Assembly (NCBI GenBank): GCA_023431055.1
Contig: JAEYXX010000150.1
Coordinates: 1 to 33,187, forward strand
Direction: 5' to 3'
DNA length: 33,187 nucleotides
DNA from: Pseudomonadota bacterium
GTDB lineage: Bacteria; Pseudomonadota; Gammaproteobacteria; Pseudomonadales; Pseudomonadaceae
Each line of letters starts with the position of its first letter. The first letter of the stretch is position 1. Shown piece after piece: positions 1-11,839 of the stretch. The notes beneath the pieces were generated by a model. It was not told where the DNA came from and searched no databases. It saw nothing but the letters and a program-made list of their open reading frames with translations. Position numbers and translations under genes: made by a program.

Positions 1-184
1 GTGGTTTAACGACGAGAAAGGTTTTGGTTTTATCACTCCCGAAAGCGGTCCGGATCTGTTCGTGCACTTCCGCGCGATCGAAGGTAACGGCTTCAAGAGC
101 CTGAAAGAAGGCCAGAAAGTCAGCTTCATCGCTGTGCAAGGTCAAAAAGGCATGCAGGCCGACCAGGTTCAGATCCTGGGCTGA
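1..184 (+). CDS. Cold-shock domain protein, C-terminal part (5' truncated by window)
   Basis: The reading frame is open from base 2 to the TGA at 182-184 and gives about 60 residues beginning [16 protein letters not shown]. This is a cold-shock (CspA-type) OB fold. The RNP1 motif KGFGFI and the RNP2 motif DLFVHF are both visible, and the protein ends at the usual family C-terminus (QADQVQIL). Only the first ten or so residues should be missing. Family members bind single-stranded RNA and DNA and melt RNA secondary structure in the cytoplasm. A strong terminator follows directly, so the gene is probably the last or only one in its transcript. Which Csp paralogue it is cannot be decided, and the cold-responsive 5' leader is outside the window. 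Confidence 0.93.
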   Translation, partial: WFNDEKGFGFITPESGPDLFVHFRAIEGNGFKSLKEGQKVSFIAVQGQKGMQADQVQILG

Positions 185-201
185 TTGCCGCTGCTTTGAA
201 G

Positions 202-230
202 AACCCCTGATCTCGATCAGGGGTTTTTTT
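202..230 (+). terminator. Rho-independent terminator of the cold-shock gene
   Basis: A perfect 10-bp stem (AACCCCTGAT at 202-211, loop CTCG, ATCAGGGGTT at 216-225) runs into an unbroken T tract ending at 230. It starts 17 bases after the stop codon. Confidence 0.92.
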
Positions 231-252
231 ATGCTCGCAGAAAAGTCGCGGT

Positions 253-258
253 TAGAAT
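253..258 (+). promoter_or_regulatory. Candidate -10 box for the RDD gene
   Basis: TAGAAT matches the sigma-70 -10 consensus at five of six positions and lies about 30 bases before the ATG at 289, just after the upstream terminator. No convincing -35 box is seen at 16-18 bp, so this is tentative. Confidence 0.3.
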
Positions 259-288
259 GGCGCGCACCTTCGTCATAGCGAGCTCATC

Positions 289-786
289 ATGCCGAAACAC
301 CAGCTACGCCCGCAGGGAGATTTCCCCACAGCCGGGCTGATTCGTCGCCTGGCGGCACTCTTCTACGATTTCCTGCTTTGCGTAGCACTGATCATGGTGG
401 TCACCCTGATCTACCAGCAAGGCATTCTGCGTCTGATCCACGGCGGCGACACGCTGATGGCGATGGCCGAAGCCGGCGCCCTGGACCATGATCCGATTCT
501 CGCCAGCCTGGTGCTGCTGTCGCTGTTCGCCTTCTTCGCCAAGTTCTGGACGCATAACGGTCAGACGCTGGGCATGCAGGCCTGGGGATTGCGCATTCAG
601 AACGCCGATGGCAGCGCCATCGATCTGTGGCAGGCCTTGCTGCGCTTCGTGGTCGCCATCGGCTCCTGGCTGTTTGCAGGCCTGGGGTTTCTCTGGCTGT
701 TATGGGACAAGCAGGGCCGCACCTGGCACGACATCTACTCGGACAGCCGCGTGGTTCAGCTGCCGAAGAACATTCACAAGAAGTAG
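289..786 (+). CDS. RDD family membrane protein
   Basis: A 165-residue integral membrane protein. The signature RRLAALFYD near residues 19-27 is the RDD (Arg-Asp-Asp) region at the start of the first membrane helix. Further hydrophobic segments lie at roughly 27-45, 65-85 and 115-140, and the protein ends in a short basic tail. RDD proteins are widespread small membrane proteins of mostly unknown role; a few have been linked to ion transport, but nothing here proves that. The gene stands alone between two terminators and converges with lptG. The ATG at 289 is chosen because it precedes the RDD motif at the usual distance; the Shine-Dalgarno match is weak. The family call is secure, the function is not known. 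Confidence 0.88.
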   Translation: MPKHQLRPQGDFPTAGLIRRLAALFYDFLLCVALIMVVTLIYQQGILRLIHGGDTLMAMAEAGALDHDPILASLVLLSLFAFFAKFWTHNGQTLGMQAWGLRIQNADGSAIDLWQALLRFVVAIGSWLFAGLGFLWLLWDKQGRTWHDIYSDSRVVQLPKNIHKK

Positions 787-799
787 CCTGAACAGATGC

Positions 800-830
800 A
801 AAAAAGCCGGTTCCCTGAACCGGCTTTTTT
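800..830. terminator. Bidirectional terminator between the RDD gene and lptG
   Basis: A 14-bp perfect inverted repeat (800-813 and 817-830, loop CCT) has an A tract on one side and a T tract on the other. It can stop transcription of the RDD gene on the plus strand and of lptFG on the minus strand, whose last stop codon is at 847. Confidence 0.92.
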
Positions 831-846
831 CATGCCCGCGATCGAC

Positions 847-1903
847 TCAGCCAGCCCGACGCAGCAGCCAGACACCGGCCAGCGCGCAGATACCAGCCGG
901 TACCAGTACCGCCAGCAGCGGCGAGAAGCCGAACACCAGGCTGGACGGGCCCAGCAGGTCCTGGGCAATACGGAAGATGAAACCGACCAGCACGCCGGTG
1001 AACACGCGCTGCCCCAGGGTCACCGAGCGCAGCGGGCCGAAGATGAAGGAAATCGCCATCAGCACCAGAGCCCCGGTCACCAGCGGCTGCAACACCTTGG
1101 TCCAGAACGCCAGCCAGTAACGGGCGTTGTTCAGCCCCTGCTCACTCAGGTAGTGGATGTACTGCCACAGCCCGGTCACCGACAGCGCCTCGGGCTCCAT
1201 TACCACGGTGCCAAGCAGTTCCGGGTTGAGTTCGATATCCCAGCGCTCTTCGCGCTGGTTGACTACTTCGGAGTGGTCTGCACGCAGCAGCGTGGTCTTA
1301 ACGTTGCTCAGCATCCAGTGGTTGTCACGGTACTCGGCTCGGCGGGCGAAACTGGCCGAGAGCAGACGCCGCTCATCGTCGAAACGATAGCGCGTGACGC
1401 CCAGCAGGACACCGCCCGGTTGCACCGCGTTGATGTGCACGTACTCCTGCCCCTGACGATGCCACATACCGCGCTTGGAGCTCTGCGCCGCACCGCCACC
1501 TTGTGCCAGCGCGCGATCTGCCTGGGCCTGATTCTCGGTCAGCGGTGCGACGTACTCGCCGATCAGAATGCCTGCCAGCATCAGCACCAGCATGGGTTTC
1601 ATCACCGCCCAGACGATACGCCCGATGGACACGCCAGCGGCACGCATGATGGTCAGCTCGCTGTTGCTGGCCAGGGTGCCGAGGCCGATCAGGCAGCCGA
1701 TCAGCGCGGCCATCGGCAACATCTCGTAGGCACGGCGCGGCGCCGTCAGCAGTACATACCAGAGCGCCTGGCCGAGGCCGTAGTCGCCCTTGTTCAGGTC
1801 GCCCAGCTCGTCAATGAAGGCGAACAGCAGCGCCAGGCCGAGGATGATGCCCAGCACAGCCAGAATGGCGAAGAACACCTGGGTACCGATGTAGCGATCC
1901 AAC

Positions 1904-1911
<8 letters not shown>
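847..1911 (-). CDS. lptG: LPS export ABC transporter permease LptG
   Basis: A 354-residue inner-membrane protein of the LptF/LptG (YjgP/YjgQ) family. With LptF and the ATPase LptB2 it extracts lipopolysaccharide from the inner membrane and feeds it to the LptC-LptA bridge. It begins MAKLDRYIG and has three N-terminal membrane helices with the family stretch around SNSELTIMRAAGVS, a periplasmic beta-jellyroll domain, and three C-terminal helices. An in-frame upstream start at 1935 would add eight residues. The ATG at 1911 is preferred because it matches the family N-terminus and overlaps the lptF stop by 8 nt (ATGGCTAA), a typical translational coupling. Length agrees with the E. coli protein (about 360). 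Confidence 0.96.
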
Positions 1912-4659
<2,748 letters not shown>

Positions 4660-4681
4660 TCCCGCATCCGGGCCATGCTCG

Positions 4682-4742
4682 TGTAGGAGCGGCTTCAGCC
4701 GCGATAATTCGCGATGAAATCGCGGGTGAATCCGCTCCTACA
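4682..4742. repeat. REP-like palindromic element after pepA
   Basis: The outer arms at 4682-4696 and 4728-4742 are inverted repeats with one mismatch (TGTAGGAGCGG / CCGCTCCTACA perfect at the ends). Inside is a smaller hairpin CGCGAT-GAA-ATCGCG at 4710-4724. The core GGCTTCAGCCGCGA recurs in the element at 8726-8784. It is a Pseudomonas REP-type element in the pepA-holC gap and may act as a 3' mRNA stabiliser or terminator. Confidence 0.8.
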
Positions 4743-4786
4743 GACCCCGATACACCGCCATTAGTCTTTTATCTTCGAAGCCCCTG

Positions 4787-5206
4787 ATGCCCAGAATCGA
4801 GTTCTACGTTCTCTCCTCCAGCGACGCCATTGGTCGGCTGCGTGCCGCCTGCCAATTGGCGCTCAAGGCCTGGCGCGCCGGCCTGCCGGTATTCGTCCGG
4901 GGTAGCGATGAGGCGCAATGTGCTGAGCTCAACGAGCTGCTATGGACCTTCAAGGCCGAACGCTTCGTGCCCCACGACCTGCATCAGGACGCCCCGCTAT
5001 CACCCGTGGTGCTGGGCATCGACGAGGCCCCGAGTGCCGATCAGGGCGTGCTGATCAACCTCGGCAGCAGCCTGTCGCCGCATGTCGCGCGTTTTTCCCG
5101 CATCATCGAGATCGTCAATCAGCAACCCGAGTTGCTGAGCGCCTGTCGCGAGAATTTCCGCACCTACCGCCAGCACGGGTATGATCCGCAGCGCGTCGAA
5201 CTTTAG
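4787..5206 (+). CDS. holC: DNA polymerase III chi subunit HolC
   Basis: A 139-residue protein with the HolC fold. The N-terminus has the family pattern RIEFYVLSSSD, followed by LRAACQLALKAWRAGLPVFV and the conserved LLWTF near residue 50; the C-terminal part carries VLINLGSS and the conserved FRTYRQHGYD. Chi joins psi (HolD) in the clamp-loader complex and links the replicase to SSB through the SSB C-terminal tail. The position between pepA and valS is the conserved gammaproteobacterial order. No holD is in this window. Confidence 0.94.
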   Translation: MPRIEFYVLSSSDAIGRLRAACQLALKAWRAGLPVFVRGSDEAQCAELNELLWTFKAERFVPHDLHQDAPLSPVVLGIDEAPSADQGVLINLGSSLSPHVARFSRIIEIVNQQPELLSACRENFRTYRQHGYDPQRVEL

Positions 5207-5266
5207 TGGCCGTCGGCGCTCACAATTCAGGCTACTTCTGCCCTTTTGCCCGCTGCACCGACCGCC

Positions 5267-5701
5267 ATGGACACTCCCAAGCCTCCGCAAAAACCTGCTC
5301 AGTTGCTGCACGACCTGGAGTCGATTCGTGAGCTGCTGGGTGATGACCGATCCGAGCCACCGCTGCTGATCGACTCGCTCGACCCGGACAGCATTCCGGT
5401 GCTGTCCGATATCGTCAGCGCGCCGCCCGGCCCACCGCCGCCCTTCCATGCCACGCCGGCGCCCAAGCCGACAGCACCGGCAGCCACCACTGCGCCAGCC
5501 GCAAGCCCGCTGCGCGAGCGTATCGAGCCGCGCCTGCATGACAGCGCACGCGATCTGCAGCATCTCAATGGCGAGTTGCGCGCAGCCGCGCAACTGATCC
5601 TGCAGGACGTGATTGACGACTTCGTGCCGCAGATCGAGGCTGAACTCAAGCGCCGCCTGGAAGCCCGCCTGCCGCGCCTGCTGCCGCCACGCAAACCCTG
5701 A
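5267..5701 (+). CDS. Pro/Ala-rich conserved unknown between holC and valS
   Basis: About 144 residues from ATG 5267 (MDTPKPPQKPAQLLHDL). An upstream in-frame start at 5246 would add seven residues but has no better context. Three parts are visible: an N-terminal acidic helix with LLHDLESIRELLGDD, a low-complexity Pro/Ala/Thr linker at about 57-90, and an amphipathic C-terminal helical region rich in Arg, Glu and Leu (LILQDVIDDFVPQIEAELKRRL) ending in a basic tail. There is no signal peptide or membrane helix, so it is probably cytosolic. Pseudomonads carry a gene at this position; I do not know its function. It could be an adaptor linked to HolC, but that is context only. Confidence 0.78.
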   Translation: MDTPKPPQKPAQLLHDLESIRELLGDDRSEPPLLIDSLDPDSIPVLSDIVSAPPGPPPPFHATPAPKPTAPAATTAPAASPLRERIEPRLHDSARDLQHLNGELRAAAQLILQDVIDDFVPQIEAELKRRLEARLPRLLPPRKP

Positions 5702-5791
5702 GCCGCCTCAAGACGCGTGGCGCATTCCCAAGCCAGCGCCGCGCCTGCGCCCTCTGACGCGCAGCCCTTACGCCACAAGGCCCATCCCCGG

Positions 5792-5797
5792 TATACT
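5792..5797 (+). promoter_or_regulatory. Candidate -10 box for valS
   Basis: TATACT, a five-of-six match to the sigma-70 -10 box, lies 43 bases before the valS ATG inside the short gap after the preceding gene. The -35 side (TTACGC at 5768-5773, 18-bp spacing) is poor. It may give valS its own transcript besides read-through from holC. Confidence 0.35.
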
Positions 5798-5839
5798 TGC
5801 CGGCTTTTCCGATCAGCCGTCACAAGGGTCCCGCCGCGC

Positions 5840-8671
5840 ATGGACAAGACCTACCAGCCGCACGCCATCGAATCCAACTGGTACCAGACCTGGGAGAAGA
5901 ACAACTACTTCGCCCCGCAAGGTAGCGGTGAGCCTTACACCATCATGATCCCGCCGCCGAACGTCACCGGCAGCCTGCACATGGGTCACGGCTTCAACAA
6001 CGCGATCATGGATGCGCTGATCCGCTTCCGCCGCATGCAGGGCCGCAACACCCTGTGGCAACCGGGCACCGACCACGCCGGTATCGCCACCCAGATGGTG
6101 GTGGAGCGCCAGCTCGCCGCACAGGGTATCGGTCGTCACGATCTGGGCCGCGAGAAGTTCCTGGAAAAGGTCTGGGAATGGAAGAACCAGTCCGGCGGCA
6201 CCATCACCCGCCAGATCCGCCGTTTGGGCAGTTCGGTGGACTGGTCGCGCGAGCGTTTCACCATGGACGACGGCCTGTCCGAGGCGGTCAAGGAAGCCTT
6301 CGTCCGTCTGCATGAAGACGGTCTGATCTACCGCGGCAAGCGCCTGGTCAACTGGGACACCAAGTTCCACACCGCCATTTCCGACCTGGAAGTGGAAAAC
6401 CACGACGAGAAAGGCTCGCTGTGGAACCTGCGCTACCCGCTGGCCGACGGCAAGAAAACCGCCGAAGGCAAGGACTACCTGATCGTCGCCACCACCCGCC
6501 CGGAAACCATGCTCGGCGACAGCGCCGTGGCCGTGCACCCGGAAGACGAGCGTTACAAAGCGCTGATCGGCAGCTACGTCGAACTGCCGCTGCTGGGCCG
6601 TCGTATCCCCATCATCGCCGATGACTACTGCGACCCCGAGTTCGGCACCGGCTGTGTGAAGATCACCCCGGCGCACGACTTCAACGACTATGAAGTGGGC
6701 AAGCGCCACAACCTGCCGCTGATCAACATCTTCGACAAGAACGCCGCCGTACTGGCCACCGCCCAGGTGTTCAACCTCGACGGCAGCGTCAATGAGCAGA
6801 TCGAAGCCAACATTCCGGCGCAGTTCGCCGGCCTGGATCGCTTCGAAGCGCGCAAGCAGATCGTCGCCGCCTTCGAGGCCGCCGGCCTGCTGGAGAAGAT
6901 CGAAGACCACGCGCTGAAAGTACCGAAGGGCGACCGCTCCGGCACTGTCATCGAACCGTGGCTGACCGACCAGTGGTACGTCTCCACAAAGCCGCTGGCC
7001 GAGAAAGCCATCGCCGTGGTCGAGAGTGGCGAAATCCAGTTCGTGCCCAAGCAGTACGAGAACATGTACTTCAGCTGGATGCGCGACATCCAGGACTGGT
7101 GCATCAGCCGTCAGCTCTGGTGGGGCCACCGCATTCCGGCCTGGTACGACGAAGCCGGCAACGTCTACGTTGGCCGTGACGAAGCGGAAGTGCGCGCCAA
7201 GCACAACCTCGGCGATGCCGCCCTGCGCCAGGACGAAGACGTGCTGGACACCTGGTTCAGCTCCGGCCTGTGGACCTTCTCCACCCTCGGCTGGCCGCAG
7301 CAGACCGACTTCCTCAAGACCTTCCACCCCACCGACGTGCTGGTCACCGGCTTCGACATCATCTTCTTCTGGGTCGCCCGGATGATCATGCTGTCCACCC
7401 ACCTGACCGGGCAGATTCCGTTCAAGACCGTGTACGTGCACGGCCTGGTACGCGACGGCCAGGGGCAGAAGATGTCCAAGTCCAAGGGCAACGTGCTCGA
7501 CCCGCTGGACATCGTCGACGGCATCACCCTCGACGAACTGCTGGAAAAACGCACCAGCGGCATGATGCAGCCCAAGCTCGCCGAGAAGATCGCCAAGCAG
7601 ACCAAGGCCGAGTTCCCCGAGGGCATCGCCAGCTATGGCACCGATGCCCTGCGCTTCACCTTCTGCTCGCTGGCCACCACCGGCCGCGACGTGAAGTTCG
7701 ACATGGGCCGCGTCGAGGGTTACCGCAACTTCTGCAACAAGCTGTGGAACGCCGCCAACTTCGTCATCGAGAACACCGATGGTCAGGACACCGGCGTGAA
7801 TGGCGAAGAAGTCGAGCTGTCCTCGGTGGATCGCTGGATCATCAGCCAACTGCAGCGCACCGAAGCCGAAGTCACCCGCCAGCTCGATGCCTTCCGCTTC
7901 GACCTGGCCACCCAGGCGCTCTACGAGTTCGTCTGGGATCAGTACTGCGCCTGGTACCTGGAGCTGGTCAAGCCGGTGCTGTGGGACGAGAAGGCGCCCA
8001 TCGAGCGCCAGCGTGGCACCCGCCGCACCCTGGTACGCGTGCTGGAAGTGATCTTGCGCCTGGCTCACCCGTTCATGCCCTTCATCACCGAAGAAATCTG
8101 GCAGCGCATCAAGGGCCAGGCTGGTGTGCAGGGTGAAACCCTGATGCTGCAACCCTGGCCGGTGGCCAATGACAGCCGCATCGATGCCGCCGCCGAAGGC
8201 GACATCGAGTGGGTCAAGCAACTGATGCTCGGCGTACGCCAGATCCGTGGCGAGATGAAGATCTCCATGGCCAAGCGCATCGACATCATCGTCGCCAACG
8301 CCTCGGCCGAAGATCAGCGTCGCCTGGCCGACTTCGAGCCGCTGCTGAACAAGCTGGCCAAGCTCGAATCCGTGCGCGTACTGGCTGCCGGTGAGGAAGC
8401 GCCGATGTCCGCCACCACCCTGGTCGGTGAGATGGAAGTGCTGGTGCCGATGGCCGGGCTGATCGACAAGGACGCCGAACTGGCGCGCCTCGACAAGGAG
8501 ATCGCCCGCCTCGATGGTGAGGTCAAACGCGTCGGTGGCAAGCTGGCCAACGAAAGCTTCGTCGCCAAGGCGCCCGCCGAAGTGCTGGAGAAGGAACGCG
8601 CCAAACTGGCCGAGGCCGAGCAAGCCCTGAGCAAGATGGTCGAGCAGCGCGGCAAGATCGCCGCACTCTGA
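5840..8671 (+). CDS. valS: Valyl-tRNA synthetase
   Basis: A 943-residue class I aminoacyl-tRNA synthetase that charges tRNA-Val. The HIGH motif is present as HMGH at 47-50 within [14 protein letters not shown], and KMSKS lies at 544-548. Between them is the CP1 editing domain ([14 protein letters not shown] and [16 protein letters not shown] regions) that hydrolyses mis-charged threonyl-tRNA. The anticodon-binding domain follows, and the last 70 residues are the family's tRNA-binding coiled coil ([18 protein letters not shown]). The frame stays open 123 bases upstream, but ATG 5840 (MDKTYQPH) matches the family start. Length agrees with Pseudomonas ValS. Confidence 0.98.
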   Translation: MDKTYQPHAIESNWYQTWEKNNYFAPQGSGEPYTIMIPPPNVTGSLHMGHGFNNAIMDALIRFRRMQGRNTLWQPGTDHAGIATQMVVERQLAAQGIGRHDLGREKFLEKVWEWKNQSGGTITRQIRRLGSSVDWSRERFTMDDGLSEAVKEAFVRLHEDGLIYRGKRLVNWDTKFHTAISDLEVENHDEKGSLWNLRYPLADGKKTAEGKDYLIVATTRPETMLGDSAVAVHPEDERYKALIGSYVELPLLGRRIPIIADDYCDPEFGTGCVKITPAHDFNDYEVGKRHNLPLINIFDKNAAVLATAQVFNLDGSVNEQIEANIPAQFAGLDRFEARKQIVAAFEAAGLLEKIEDHALKVPKGDRSGTVIEPWLTDQWYVSTKPLAEKAIAVVESGEIQFVPKQYENMYFSWMRDIQDWCISRQLWWGHRIPAWYDEAGNVYVGRDEAEVRAKHNLGDAALRQDEDVLDTWFSSGLWTFSTLGWPQQTDFLKTFHPTDVLVTGFDIIFFWVARMIMLSTHLTGQIPFKTVYVHGLVRDGQGQKMSKSKGNVLDPLDIVDGITLDELLEKRTSGMMQPKLAEKIAKQTKAEFPEGIASYGTDALRFTFCSLATTGRDVKFDMGRVEGYRNFCNKLWNAANFVIENTDGQDTGVNGEEVELSSVDRWIISQLQRTEAEVTRQLDAFRFDLATQALYEFVWDQYCAWYLELVKPVLWDEKAPIERQRGTRRTLVRVLEVILRLAHPFMPFITEEIWQRIKGQAGVQGETLMLQPWPVANDSRIDAAAEGDIEWVKQLMLGVRQIRGEMKISMAKRIDIIVANASAEDQRRLADFEPLLNKLAKLESVRVLAAGEEAPMSATTLVGEMEVLVPMAGLIDKDAELARLDKEIARLDGEVKRVGGKLANESFVAKAPAEVLEKERAKLAEAEQALSKMVEQRGKIAAL

Positions 8672-8692
8672 TCGCACAGCAACATCCACAGG

Positions 8693-8725
8693 CCCGCGCC
8701 CTAACCGGCGCGGGTTTGTTTTTTT
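8693..8725 (+). terminator. Rho-independent terminator after valS
   Basis: An 8-bp stem CCCGCGCC (8693-8700) / GGCGCGGG (8707-8714) with a 6-base loop is followed by TTTGTTTTTTT, 21 bases after the valS stop. Confidence 0.9.
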
Positions 8726-8784
8726 GTGGGAGGGGCTTCAGCCGCGAACTGCAACCGTAAAGTCGCGGCTGAAGCCCCTCCCAC
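8726..8784. repeat. REP element with perfect 22-bp arms
   Basis: The arms at 8726-8747 and 8763-8784 are perfect reverse complements around a 15-base loop. The core GGCTTCAGCCGCGA is shared with the element at 4682-4742. It abuts the T tract of the valS terminator and ends 26 bases before the nhaC-type gene, so it insulates the two units. Confidence 0.88.
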
Positions 8785-8810
8785 GGTTCATCTGATTTTC
8801 CGGTATCCCC

Positions 8811-10241
8811 ATGACTGCCCGCTCCCCTTCCCTGCTCGATGCGCTGCTGCCGATTGGCGTGCTCGTCGTGCTCCTCAGCCTGTCCGTCTACCTGTTCGGT
8901 GATGGCTCCTCCAGCGGCCCGAACCAGATCGCGCTGATGAGCGCGGCCTTCGTCGCAGGCCTGGTCGGACTGAAGAACGGCCTACGCTGGGCCGAGATCG
9001 AAGAAGGGATACTCGCGGGCATCCACATGGCGATGAAGGCCAATCTGATCCTGCTGGCGGTCGGCGCGCTGATCGGCACCTGGATTCTCGCCGGCACCGT
9101 GCCGACCATGATCTGGCTGGGCCTGAAGCTGATCAGCGCCGAGTACTTCTACCTAACCAGTTGCCTGATCTGCGCACTGACGGCGCTGTCGATCGGCAGC
9201 TCGTGGACAGTGGCCGGGACTCTCGGCATCGGCCTGATGGGCGTTGCCGCCGGCCTCGACCTGGACCCGGCGATCACCGCCGGGGCGATCATCTCCGGCG
9301 CCTACTTCGGCGACAAGCTGTCGCCGCTGTCGGACACCACCAACCTGGCGCCAGCCGCTGCCGGTGCCGACCTGTTCGCGCATATCCGCAACATGCTGCG
9401 TACCACCGTGCCGGCGCTGCTGATCGCCCTGGTGATCTTCTTCAGCCTGGGCCAGCAGGCCAGCGCCGAGCATGACACCGGGCGCATCGCCGAGGTACTG
9501 AGCGCGCTGGAGGCGCAGTTCCGCCTGGGTTGGCACCTGCTGCTGCCAGTGGCCTTCCTGCTGCTGCTCGCGGTACGCCAGTGGGCCGCCTTCCCGGCAG
9601 TGTTTCTCGCCGCTCTGCTCGGAGCAGTATTTGCCGTGGTGTTCCAGCCCGAGGTGATGACGCGCCTGAGCGACCCTGCCGCCGGCGCGTTGGCCCCGCT
9701 GAAAACCGTATGGAGCGCGCTGTTCGCCGGCTACGAGTCGGCCAGCGGCAACGCCGAACTCGATGGTCTGCTGTCCAAGGGCGGCATGGCCAGCATGCTC
9801 ACCACTGTCTGGCTGATCATCTGCGCCATGTGCTTTGGGGGCGTGCTGGAGCGCCTTGGTCTGCTGCAGCGCTTGCTGCAGAGCGCACTGCGTCTGGTAC
9901 GCAGCAACAGCGGCCTGGTCGCCAGCACCATCACCACCACCATCGGCACCAACATCATCACGGCCGATCAGTACATCGCCCTGGTGCTGCCGGGGCGCAT
10001 GTACCGCGCCGAGTACGAGAAGCGCGGCCTGGCGCCGACCAGCCTGTCTCGCGCCCTGGAAGACGGCGGCACCCTGACTTCGGTACTGGTGCCCTGGAAC
10101 ACCTGCGGCGCCTACATGGCCGCGACTCTTGGCGTAGCCACCCTGAGCTACCTGCCGTACTGCTTCTTCAATCTGATCATGCCGGTGCTGGCCATCGCGC
10201 TCGCCTACCTGTTGCCGCCCAAGCCGCAAACGCCCGCCTGA
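8811..10241 (+). CDS. nhaC: NhaC-family Na+/H+ antiporter
   Basis: A 476-residue membrane protein with about eleven or twelve hydrophobic segments. The family motif GDKLSPLSDTTNLAPA lies around residues 166-181, and the second half repeats the pattern (TTIGTNIITADQYIALVLPGRMY and LEDGGTLTSVLVPWNTCGAYMA). NhaC proteins exchange internal Na+ for external H+ and support growth in salt or at alkaline pH. Some NhaC-family members carry other substrates such as malate/lactate, so the exact substrate is not proven. ATG 8811 starts just after the REP element. An NhaD-type antiporter follows 185 bases downstream in the same direction; the pair suggests dedicated sodium and pH homeostasis. Confidence 0.9.
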   Translation: MTARSPSLLDALLPIGVLVVLLSLSVYLFGDGSSSGPNQIALMSAAFVAGLVGLKNGLRWAEIEEGILAGIHMAMKANLILLAVGALIGTWILAGTVPTMIWLGLKLISAEYFYLTSCLICALTALSIGSSWTVAGTLGIGLMGVAAGLDLDPAITAGAIISGAYFGDKLSPLSDTTNLAPAAAGADLFAHIRNMLRTTVPALLIALVIFFSLGQQASAEHDTGRIAEVLSALEAQFRLGWHLLLPVAFLLLLAVRQWAAFPAVFLAALLGAVFAVVFQPEVMTRLSDPAAGALAPLKTVWSALFAGYESASGNAELDGLLSKGGMASMLTTVWLIICAMCFGGVLERLGLLQRLLQSALRLVRSNSGLVASTITTTIGTNIITADQYIALVLPGRMYRAEYEKRGLAPTSLSRALEDGGTLTSVLVPWNTCGAYMAATLGVATLSYLPYCFFNLIMPVLAIALAYLLPPKPQTPA

Positions 10242-10252
10242 CCTCGCTCCCT

Positions 10253-10274
10253 GGGCCGGCCGCTGCGCCGGCCC
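10253..10274. repeat. GC-rich palindrome after nhaC
   Basis: A perfect stem GGGCCGGC / GCCGGCCC with the 6-base loop CGCTGC lies 11 bases after the nhaC stop. No T tract follows, so termination or RNA protection is only possible. The rest of the gap to 10426 is AT-rich around TATAAA (10324-10329) and may hold the nhaD promoter. Confidence 0.5.
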
Positions 10275-10426
10275 GAATCTCCGCATTAAGTAGCAAAGCG
10301 CTCATCTCTTTTGCCCTTTTCGCTATAAAAACCCTTCCCTTTTTCCAATTGTTTCAGGCATCTTCACCCGCCTGGCTGCATCCCCCGGCACGTCCCACCT
10401 ACAAGAATCAGAGCGGAACTCCGAAC

Positions 10427-11803
10427 ATGTATGCGTTGATGGCACTCGTCTTCGTCCTCGGCTACCTGTGCATTGCACTCGAGCACCCGTTAAAAATCGA
10501 CAAGGCAGCCTCCGCCCTGCTCACGGCCGTGATCGCCTGGACCCTGCTGGTTCTCGGTGCGGACAGCATTCTGCCGATGCTCGGAACCGGCACCGCCGGC
10601 GCCAGCACCAACACCCATCATGTGGTCGAGGAACTGCGTCATCATCTCGGCGAGATTTCCGAGATTCTGTTCTTCCTCATGGGCGCGATGACCATCGTCG
10701 AGCTGATCGATGCCCATGAAGGTTTCAAGGTCATCACCGACCGCATCCGCACCCACAAGCGCGTACACCTGTTGTGGCTGGTGGGGCTGATCACCTTCTT
10801 CCTGTCCGCTGCGCTGGACAACCTTGCCACCACCATCGTGATGATCTCGCTGCTGCGCAAGCTGATCGCCGACCTGCACGAACGCTGGTTCTACGCCGGC
10901 ATTGTGGTCATCGCGGCCAACGCTGGCGGTGCCTGGTCGCCGATTGGCGACGTCACCACCACCATGCTGTGGATCGGCAACCAGGTCACGGCCACCGGCA
11001 TCATCTCCAAGCTGTTCCTGCCCAGCCTGGTCTGCCTGCTGGTACCGCTGCTGATCATGAGCTTTCGCCTCAAGGGTGAAGTGGCCGAACCGCGCATCAA
11101 GGAAAGCGCCGAAAGCCGTCGCGATCCGACCACGCCCTTCGAGCGTAACCTGGTGTTCTGCCTGGGCCTGGGTGCGCTGATCTTCGTGCCTGTGTTCAAG
11201 ACCATCACTCACTTGCCACCGTACATGGGCATCCTCTTCGGCCTCAGCCTGCTGTGGATCACCACCGAGATCATCCACCGCAGCAAGAACAGCGAAGACA
11301 AGGACCCACTGTCGGTAGTGGGCGTATTGCGCCGTATCGACATCACCAGCGTGCTGTTCTTCCTTGGCATCCTGCTCGCCGTCTCCGCACTGTCCAGCGC
11401 CGGTCACCTGCTTCAGGTGGCGACGCTGCTCAAGGATAGCCTGGGCAACGTCTACAGCATCGCCATTTCCATCGGCATGCTCTCGGCCGTGGTGGACAAC
11501 GTGCCGATGGTCGCCGGCGCCATGAAGATGTACCCGCTGATCAGCCCCGAAGCCCTGGCCACAGCAGCCGCGGAAGAACTGCCCTGGCTGCGCAACTTCG
11601 TGGTCGACGGCAATTTCTGGGAGATGCTCGCCTACTGCGCCGGCACCGGCGGCAGCTGCCTGATCATCGGCTCGGCCGCCGGCGTGGCGGCCATGGGCAT
11701 GGAGAAGATCAACTTCATCTGGTATCTGAAGAAGATCACCGGCCTGGCCTTTATCGGCTACCTGGCCGGTGCCGGCACCTATATGCTGCTGTTCGCCGCC
11801 TGA
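10427..11803 (+). CDS. nhaD: NhaD-family Na+/H+ antiporter
   Basis: A 458-residue inner-membrane protein of the NhaD type within the ion-transporter superfamily. The N-terminus MYALMALVFVLGYLCIALEHPLK, the segment DALDNLATTIVM-like (AALDNLATTIVMISLLRKL) and the ANAGGAWSPIGDVTTTMLWIGN stretch are characteristic. A second inverted repeat holds AVVDNVPMVAGAM and GTGGSCLIIGSAAG. NhaD antiporters from Vibrio and halo-alkaliphiles exchange Na+ or Li+ for H+ at alkaline pH. The frame is open far upstream, overlapping nhaC in another frame; ATG 10427 is chosen because family similarity begins exactly there, after a GAGCGGAA-like ribosome-binding region. Confidence 0.93.
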   Translation: MYALMALVFVLGYLCIALEHPLKIDKAASALLTAVIAWTLLVLGADSILPMLGTGTAGASTNTHHVVEELRHHLGEISEILFFLMGAMTIVELIDAHEGFKVITDRIRTHKRVHLLWLVGLITFFLSAALDNLATTIVMISLLRKLIADLHERWFYAGIVVIAANAGGAWSPIGDVTTTMLWIGNQVTATGIISKLFLPSLVCLLVPLLIMSFRLKGEVAEPRIKESAESRRDPTTPFERNLVFCLGLGALIFVPVFKTITHLPPYMGILFGLSLLWITTEIIHRSKNSEDKDPLSVVGVLRRIDITSVLFFLGILLAVSALSSAGHLLQVATLLKDSLGNVYSIAISIGMLSAVVDNVPMVAGAMKMYPLISPEALATAAAEELPWLRNFVVDGNFWEMLAYCAGTGGSCLIIGSAAGVAAMGMEKINFIWYLKKITGLAFIGYLAGAGTYMLLFAA

Positions 11804-11839
11804 CCCGCGGCGGCCCTCAGCCCCGAACAGGAAGTCGCC

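Noticed and set aside
5813..8689. A 958-codon open frame on the minus strand opposite valS
   Set aside because: It is the antisense shadow of a GC-rich gene. Its translation is low in complexity (His, Gln, Val, Gly rich) and matches no family, while valS on the other strand has all synthetase motifs.
9530..10426. A long N-terminal extension of NhaD overlapping the nhaC gene
   Set aside because: The extension is an Arg/Pro-rich out-of-frame reading of nhaC. NhaD similarity begins at 10427, where an ATG follows a plausible ribosome-binding site.
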